Below are positions 57,480-64,000 of a stretch of DNA of 64,000 nt, piece by piece (within the stretch, counting starts at the first letter, position 1; the number at the start of each line of letters is the position of its first letter). The DNA comes from Lepidodermella squamata (Eukaryota > Gastrotricha): contig JBLDXI010000024.1 of the NCBI GenBank assembly GCA_047495785.1, forward strand, positions 3,038,001 to 3,102,000, in the 5' to 3' direction. The notes under the pieces were generated by a model. That model saw nothing but the letters and a program-made list of their open reading frames with translations, did no database searches and was not told the DNA's origin. Both the position numbers and the translations under genes were made by a program.

Positions 57480-60400
57480 ATGACCGAGCCGGATGGCCTA
57501 CCGAAATCCCACTCGATAGACACAAATTATTCGATATGCGTCTGCTACCCGTTCGACGATCGGCAGCAGCATGTTAGAGCTATGATCAAGTTCTTACAAA
57601 CCGTTAGCAGGTTCAAGATTATAGCTGACTCTTCAGATGTTGTGAGTATTGAGTAAACTATTGCCATTCCTAGTAATTAAAGAAAATTTACTAGGCTGCA
57701 GTAGAGAAGAGCGATATTGCCATTTTGTGCTGTAACGAGGTGTTTAAAACCGATCGAGCATGCCGAAAATTCGCGGTTTCTGCATACAAAGCTAAGAAGC
57801 TTCTCGTGCCAGTTCTCCTTGACCCTGATCTAGAGTTTGATTACTGGTTGGGTGCTATCCTAGGCACGCAATCACGAGACGCAATCCCCTTTCCTCCGGA
57901 TGTCAACTTCGACAATTTTATCGACGAACTACTTAATTATATCGCTAAACAAGTCAACCCGCTTTACTTGAAATCGCGAAAAGAGCCAGTCGTCGATGAA
58001 GCGATATTAGAAGAGCCATTTGTTGAGATTCACGTCCCTCCGATTCAAGCATCTGACGACAAGGAGAACCAGTTGATCCGAACTATCGGTATTGAAATGC
58101 TTAAACCGTCTCTTATATTCAGTAATTATATTTCTTGGTTAGATGACGCATCAAATGAAGAAACTGTGGGGAAGAAAGATTCAAGCAAAAACAAGCATGA
58201 GAAGTGCTTGAATACGCCTGTTACATTGCTTGCGATTCTTCCTGAAGTCTCGAAGTTTCAAAAGGAAATCAAAGAAATTCTTCATCATCTCGAAGAGAAT
58301 CGCCTATCTGTTACCAAATCTCGGGAGGATGAAGTATTGAATTCGCGGGTGAGCAACAGTTAAAAACTGCAATTTGCTATATTTAATGGCTTTCCTAATT
58401 TAGGCTTATGAAGTGGCGGATGTTATAATTTTGTTCACCGATAACTATGCCAATTCTAAGTTGGCGAAAGTTGCGGAGCTATCAATGAGAAAATTAGTCC
58501 ATGTTGGCCTTGGGTCAGGAAAATGTGACGTTCTTCTGGATGGAAAACCTCTAACGTCGATTAAACAAGAAATTATCGATATTGTCAGCCAGAGTCTGTA
58601 AGTTTCCTGAATATCCTGAATGTCCAGTTATAAAAATTATTCTACTCAGAATTACAAAATGCAATATTCCCAAGTTGGTTGTAAGCTATCAACGGCGCAT
58701 GTTAGAGGAACAGCTGGTCAAAACTGCTCTCAACAGAATTTGCTGTTCAAATACTGAAAGTGAGCTCGGAGATTTTTCGAAAATCTAACTTCAACTTATT
58801 TTCTCCGCAGCTTTTCTTATGATTACCGGCGATAGCGGGTGCGGCAAGAGCACTTTATTGACCCACTTGTTGAGCGATAAGTCTAATAATCAGCTTTTGG
58901 CACTGGATTGTCATATTCAATACGTTGTATGGCTCAACGTCAGTAAATTTTCCAATTCCCAGCACAATTCAAAAGCCACGCCGAGAAATTCTCTATTTGA
59001 CGAGAAAAGGTTCTTCGACTGTCTTGCTTCAGCTCTCAGCCAGGATTTTGAGCTCACCAATCCGACAAGCCGTTTGAATCTAGTAACACTTTTTGCCTCG
59101 GAAAAGCGCAATCATGGCAGATTGTTGCTCGTTTTGGATGGCTTCACCAAAAACCTTGGGGTGTTGGAGGCTGTGACGAAACTAGGTCCTACCATGAGAT
59201 GCGTTGTTATCAGCAATCGGGAGGACGCTCAACAAAGTATTAGCGGTTTGAAGATAGCGAGCAGTTTCACTCTACTGGAACTGCCACCTATGCAAGAACC
59301 CTTGGTCTTCAAGATGCTGTCGAGTTCTCTTGACTGGAAACTTGGGAAAACCGAAATTCACAACCTGGCAAAGGCTTGTTTTGGCCTTCCTGCGATCGCT
59401 CGACTTATAGATGGCCATTTACAGACTAAATTTCTCGAAAGTTACGATGAAAAAGACAATCGATTCGGCTCTTTTGAAATGAAGATGGCTTACTACTGTG
59501 ATATTTTATGCCAGCAACTTCACACAGACCAGAATCGTGACTCGGCGGTACACCACGAACTTCTCGCCTGGTTGAGCTGAGCTTCAAATCATCTAATAAG
59601 GAGAACAGCGACCTTGATTTCACGGATTTAAAGGCCGCAAGTATTTTCCTGTGCTTCGAGCCTGGGGAGCCTGTCGATTGCCTCGACCTGGCCGTTCTTT
59701 GGCAATGTGAGAAGAAGAGCGCCGAATGCTTATGCGACTCCTATGTTAAGCGAGGTCTTTTGATTCATGCCCACGAATCTAGTGGCGTAGTTGTAAGTTA
59801 CTCGATGAACGAAATTGTTTACAACGCGCTATTCGATTTGGCTTCGAAATCGAAGCGCCTTTTCGCTAACATTGCTGACTTGCTCTACCACTTCGCAACA
59901 CCAGCCATGGCTTTTGAGGCAATCAAACAACGACGAGAGGGTCTGCTGAGAAAAATCGCCTCGGAACTACCGATTCGAGCTTTCGAAGGACTTTGCCGTG
60001 CTACTAGGGTTGACGACTCGAATGATAGCGACAATTTGCTTGAGGCGCTTATCTCAGAGCACTGGCGGGATGGAAATGTAAACGTTTCGGCTTCTTTGGT
60101 TCTTAGCTTCCTGGCATCATTTGAAGCTCACGGCATCGACATTTTCAACATTTTGACCACGACGAATGAGAAAACCGGCCATTGCGCTTTACTACAAATT
60201 CTTGAGTCAAAAGACGCCTCTCCAGAGTTCGAAGTCCTGAAAAAGAAGGTCAACTCGTTGATCACTCAATCTTCACGCCAACTCAAGGTAGAAAAACTGG
60301 CAGAAAATCGACGATGGGTCGCCGAGTCTCGGAATAGAGATAACACACGACTGTTGATCGCTGCGATTCGGGACGAACATCTCCTGGTCCAACATATCAT

Positions 60401-61295
60401 CAACTCGGACAAGCATGGCGTAAACCATGCGGAACGGCATACTGGAATTACACCGCTCATGGCCGCCTGTGCTTGCGGGAATGATCGAGTGGTTGAGCGA
60501 CTTGTCGGAGCAGGGGCGGATGCGAACGCTAGGTCAGCTGAAGGACTGAGGCCGTTGATGTTCGCAGCGATGAATGGCCACCACCATGCTGTTGAAGTCT
60601 TACTATCAATCTCAACTTTCGACAAGGTTAACGTCAACGCGATCGAGCCACGTTTCGGCATGAACGCGCTCATGTTCGCTGCGAGATCTGGTAATTTGAA
60701 GTCTGTTAAGGCAATGAGAAAAGTTCCGTTCATCGAGATTGATGCTAAGACCAATAATGGCTCCAACGCGTTGATGATGGCTGCTCAAAAAGGTCATTTA
60801 GCCATTGTGGAAGAATTAGCCCTGGCTGGTGTTGATCCTAACCTGGCTAATAAGGACGGCGTTACTGCTATGATGTTAGCTGCTGAGAATGGCCATTTAG
60901 AAACGGTGAAATTCCTCAACACCTTCATGCCTGGGGATTTGAATGCTGTAAGATTTGATGGAATGACCGCTTTGTTGCTTGCAGCTGAATCTGGTCACGA
61001 GCCCGTTGTCAGTTATCTAAGGATGAATGGGGCTGCTGTGACGCTATGCGGAGGTCCTTATGCAAGGTCACCCCTGATGCTAGCGGCGATGAATGGGCAT
61101 CGAAGGGTGGTTGAGACTCTGCATATGATGGGTGGCGCTGAAGGAGCAATGCTCAATGCGACAGACACTAGCCCGAGAAAGGCCACACCGTTGATTTTGG
61201 CTGTTGATAATGGCCACGGACCTGTTGTCCAGCTTCTAGTAACATTGGGAGCGGATGTTAGCGTATGTTTTTCATTAGTAATTTGCCTAAATTAG
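57480..61295 (+). CDS. Double-TIR NACHT ankyrin receptor (NLR-like)
   Basis: Exons: 57480-57641, 57695-58348, 58404-58597, 58650-58759, 58811-59547, 59601-61262 (or to a stop at 61295 if unspliced); about 1,173 residues to 61262. TIR-like domain 1 spans exons 1-2 and domain 2 exons 2-3, and both are cut by an intron at the same place, before the ADVIILF/SDIAILC strand. Domain 1 lacks the usual acidic residue after its cysteine. A NACHT-type P-loop follows (ITGDSGCGKSTLL, Walker A; RLLLVLDGF, Walker B), then a helical region and about nine ankyrin repeats (60340-61262). The step from 59547 to 59601 is best read as a 53-nt GT-AG intron; otherwise a frameshift is needed. The 3' end is uncertain because a transposon follows. 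Likely a cytosolic innate-immune sensor (family knowledge). Confidence 0.8.
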
Positions 61296-61315
61296 ATTCC
61301 TCCTCAATGATTTAT

Positions 61316-62053
61316 CAGCGCTTCTCAAACGGTGGTTCGCGACCCCCGCGAAGGTCGCGGGCCAATTTTTGAGGGGTCGCGGACCTTCTCCAAGGGTCAC
61401 GGGGGTCGATTTGAGTTTTTTCTAGAGAGGAAAACATTCTGAATAAACGTGAAATCGCGGGTTCAATCTTAACATTTTCTCTATTTTTCATCGTTATTTT
61501 TTATTTCTTTAACACATGGCAAGCTCTATCAAAGGTTATTTCCAACTCAAGCGGCCAAATAGCGCACCGGTCCGTCTAGAGGTCAAGAATCCAAAGGCGT
61601 TGTGCTTGAGCTAAAAAGTAATAACTCCTGGGCGCGCGCTGATTGGTCAATCGATCGTGGGGGATGGGGGATCTTCCCCCAGCTCGGCTGGGCCAGACAA
61701 CAAAATGAGTATTTATCCCACTGTTTCGTTAATTTTGAGAGGTTTTGGAGCGTTTTTAGTGGAAAATCTTCAAAAGTTTCTCGCTTCGCTCGCTTTTAAG
61801 TTGAAAATTCAGTTGTCAAATTAAGCAAAAAACGGTTTCATTCCTGGCAGCTCCGAGATCCAATATCGTACCCTGAGCCGCATTTCGACTTGCTGTGTCG
61901 CAAGAAAAACTTTGAAGGATGAGCAAATTTACGATGAGTACTTATTACTATTGAGAGGAATGGAGAGTAAATATTCAATAAAATGACCTAGGGGTCGCGG
62001 ACCCAAAGGAATTATTTTGTAAGTCGCCGATTGCTTGAGGTTGAGAAGCCCTG
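61316..62053. mobile_element. hAT-like non-autonomous element at the NLR 3' end
   Basis: The ends are CAGCGCTTCTCAAAC and the complement of CAGGGCTTCTCAACC, followed inside by GGTCGCGACCCC-like words common in hAT elements. The word ATTTAT directly borders both ends (61310-61315 and 62054-62059); counting two ambiguous bases gives an 8-bp TGATTTAT. Length is 738 bp. A 65-codon frame at 61602-61799 has no recognised domain. It begins 53 bp after the splice donor at 61263. Confidence 0.8.
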
Positions 62054-62409
62054 ATTTATCTGAAGAAGATTGAATTTCCCAGAAATATACCGAAAAATCC
62101 CATTGGAAAATTGTCGTTATTTGCAGTTGTTTAACTTTATTCCAGATTGCTTTATTCTGCGCTTAGCGAATTTCACACTTGATATGCTTTCACAGGGCAT
62201 TTCAAATAGCCTCATGCCTTAGAATCAGAATCTATATAAATAGGGGATTTCTGCAATCATTAACCTAAACTATTAAGCAAGAAATCATTACGCTCAACGA
62301 TAGAGAGGTTAGTGGAACACTCCGATGGGTACGAAGGATACGTAGTCAATTTGGAAGGTCTTTGAGGTTGCAGTTTGAGGTTGCTGCTCAACTTCGCGTT
62401 CAGTTACTT
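62054..62409. other. Region past the NLR, possible last NLR exon
   Basis: An acceptor-like TTATTTGCAG ends at 62124, and a phase-0 frame then stays open for about 30 codons to a stop near 62221; this could be the original last NLR exon displaced by the transposon. A TATA-like word (CTATATAAATAGGGG) sits at 62232-62246 on the + strand without a recognised gene behind it. Confidence 0.3.
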
Positions 62410-62808
62410 TTAATCATGAGTTACTTTCAGGTACGCCAATCCGCCTAATTTCTTCGCTATGGCACAAAATATTGGCCCATCATAACTGGAGCAGCCCCAT
62501 GAAGGGGCTGTTACAACTTTTAGGCACGTGCAAAATGCGTTGTCACAATAGGCTCGACCTAGCTGTAGTTGGTAACATCTGTCGTGATTGGCGCAACAAC
62601 GGTTGATATTGGCTAGAATTTTAAATCAGTAATTCACTAAGAGTTCAATAATGCAGCACTTACGTTTAAGCTCTGGGCAATCCCAACTGATAAATTTGGA
62701 TGCTACCCAACGCTGGACACGGTCAGCCCCACAAGAAAACGAAGCGTAACTTCCACCAACAAGGAATATTACACCAATGGCCAAGGGTAAGATGAAAGCC
62801 CTCTTCAT
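62410..62808 (-). CDS. Small secreted phospholipase A2-like protein 1
   Basis: Two exons, 62664-62808 and 62410-62612, around a 51-nt intron with a normal CTAG acceptor; about 115 residues. Residues 1-22 form a signal peptide (MKRAFILPLAIGVIFLVGG). The mature part has FSCGADRVQRW, then N-CC--HDRCY, the calcium and catalytic His-Asp motif of secreted phospholipases A2, followed by L-GRAYCDNAFCTCL. The pattern and size recall the small CC-HD phospholipase A2-like families of nematodes. The classic Y-G-G calcium loop is not visible, so activity is uncertain. Paralogue of the gene at 63465-63862. Confidence 0.75.
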
Positions 62809-63464
62809 AGTTACGAGCGAGATATATTCGCTAATAAAAAAGCTGTGAAAAAACTACAGCAAATTTGCCGGAAATGCTGTTTGAATCATTTTCAGGGTTG
62901 ACCGGTTTTTTTGTTTAAAAAACCACCCACCGGTTAAAACCTGTGAAACAAACCGGTCTTATTCATTTTAGCTACAAAGCTAAATATAGAATTGTCGCCA
63001 AAAATATAGGTCGAGTCGCTATGACAATTCGATATTTTACGGTATAACATTCGTAAATCGTTCATATCTGAACTCGCCGCACTCGATTTACTCATTTCAA
63101 CTCGCCTCCGGCTCGTTCCGACTCGTAAATCTCGGGCGGCTCCGTACAGATATAAACGTTTTACTCATGTCATACCATACAAATATAAATCTCAATAGCT
63201 GACCAGCGGTCGCTCACATTGAATAATGATCTTCACCTCGCGGATGTAAAAAAGCCTAAATCCAAGCTAATCAGCAATGCTAACGCTATGTCCGTCCTCT
63301 TCGATATCCCCGTAAAAGATTGAAGTTCACAGAGGTATTTCCGAGACAACCCGATTGAAGTACTATCTGGAAGTCTAACCCTAAATAGGAAAGAACGATA
63401 TTGGTAGCTTAGTAAGGTCTATAAGCAGTTTATCTTCTCAACGTCAGTTATGATTTGTTTCAAA
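62809..63464. other. Intergenic with a fragment of the 44.2-kb MITE
   Basis: GATGTAAAAAAGCCTAAATCC at about 63243-63264 matches an arm of the MITE at 44183-44372. A second feature is the diverged repeat word AACCGGT near 62890-62960. No gene is supported. Confidence 0.4.
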
Positions 63465-63862
63465 TTAGCCTCGAGCAGCATTGCGGTACGCTTTTTCGCC
63501 ATATTTTCTAACAGCAGTACAGAATGCAGGCCCGTCAACATTGCGGCAAGCCCATGAAGGAGCTGTTGCAGTTTGTAGGCATGAGCAAAACGCGTAGTCA
63601 CAGTTGCTTCGACCTCGTTGTTGGTCGTAGCATCTGTCGTGAGCGACGCAGCAATTGTTGACAGCGGCAAAAATAATTGGCAATAATTGCCTAATAAATC
63701 AATAGTTTAGCACATACATTTAAGCGATGGGCAATCCAGTTCGATGGAGACGGAGGCGAACCAACGCTGGAAACGGTTAGCCCCACAAGCAAACTCGGCG
63801 TAACATCCGCTAACAAGGAATATTACGCCAATAGCCAATGGCAAGATGCAAGCCCTGCTCAT
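63465..63862 (-). CDS. Small secreted phospholipase A2-like protein 2, splice acceptor altered
   Basis: Paralogue of 62410-62808 with exons 63718-63862 and about 63465-63667. It has a nearly identical signal peptide (start at 63862, matching its paralogue) and VNNCCVAHDRCYDQQRGR plus CDYAFCSCL. At the position where the paralogue has acceptor AG, this gene has TG (63668-63669), so the 50-nt intron lacks a canonical end. The only nearby AG (TTATTAG) would leave a 27-nt intron and shift the frame. Either it is a pseudogene, it uses a non-canonical site, or the base is a sequence error. Coding sequence otherwise looks intact. Confidence 0.6.
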
Positions 63863-64000
63863 GGTAATTAATGCGTTATGAACGGTCAATAAACGAACGC
63901 GTTGAAAGAAGTAAAAGACGATTTTAAATTAATTTTGGAGGAGAAAAAGGGAGCTTATCTAGTGCCAAGGTATTGAAGTTCAGATGATTCATTCTTCAAG

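Noticed and set aside
1-64000. tRNA, rRNA or CRISPR arrays
   Set aside because: No cloverleaf-like gene, rRNA motif or regularly spaced short repeat was recognised by reading; a covariance-model scan was not possible.

Overview
This is eukaryotic, animal DNA. The genes are split by many very short GT-AG introns (mostly about 45-70 nt), AATAAA signals lie just past several stops, and the products are metazoan extracellular and signalling modules (EGF, C-type lectin, F5/8 type C, fibrinogen-related, PAN, kringle, CCP, class C GPCR, TIR/NACHT/ankyrin). Tiny introns, dense genes, possible trans-splice acceptors and two small CC-HD phospholipase A2-like genes suggest a compact invertebrate genome (nematode-like, or tardigrade or rotifer). 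The species cannot be fixed from this sequence alone.

Layout. Positions 1-2064 hold a fold-back repeat and an upstream region. From 2065 to 43641 there is a tandem family of three multi-lectin receptor genes on the + strand. Copy A (2065-2654) has only the first four exons. Copy B (4281-20145) can be read as 40 exons closing one frame of about 4,350 residues: signal peptide, about 12 EGF, about 10 C-type lectin, 3 F5/8C-like, 5 fibrinogen-related, 1 PAN, 4 CCP and a membrane segment. Copy C (30859-43641) has the same exon plan, but an internal deletion fuses a lectin domain in frame to the middle of a fibrinogen domain, and a stop codon precedes the membrane segment, giving about 2,412 residues. 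Between B and C (20146-30530) lies a transposon-rich stretch with two TA-flanked inverted-repeat elements, fold-back elements and homopolymer tracts. Copy C introns hold three more elements, including a hAT-type one with a perfect 8-bp target duplication.

From 44.5 kb on the genes are single or paired: an intronless GABA-B-like receptor (-), two tandem secreted PQQ-type beta-propeller genes (+), a PAN/C-type lectin/kringle gene (-, 6 exons), an SLC18B1-like transporter (-, 3 exons), a double-TIR NACHT-ankyrin receptor (+) whose 3' end is interrupted by a hAT-like element, and two small phospholipase A2-like secreted genes (-), one with a damaged splice acceptor.

Taken together the window looks like a recognition/immune-type neighbourhood: giant surface and secreted lectins, a smaller galactose-type lectin and an intracellular NLR. 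That functional reading is inference. Exon borders were worked out by hand from splice dinucleotides, reading frame and comparison of the copies; no alignment, transcript or database search was run.
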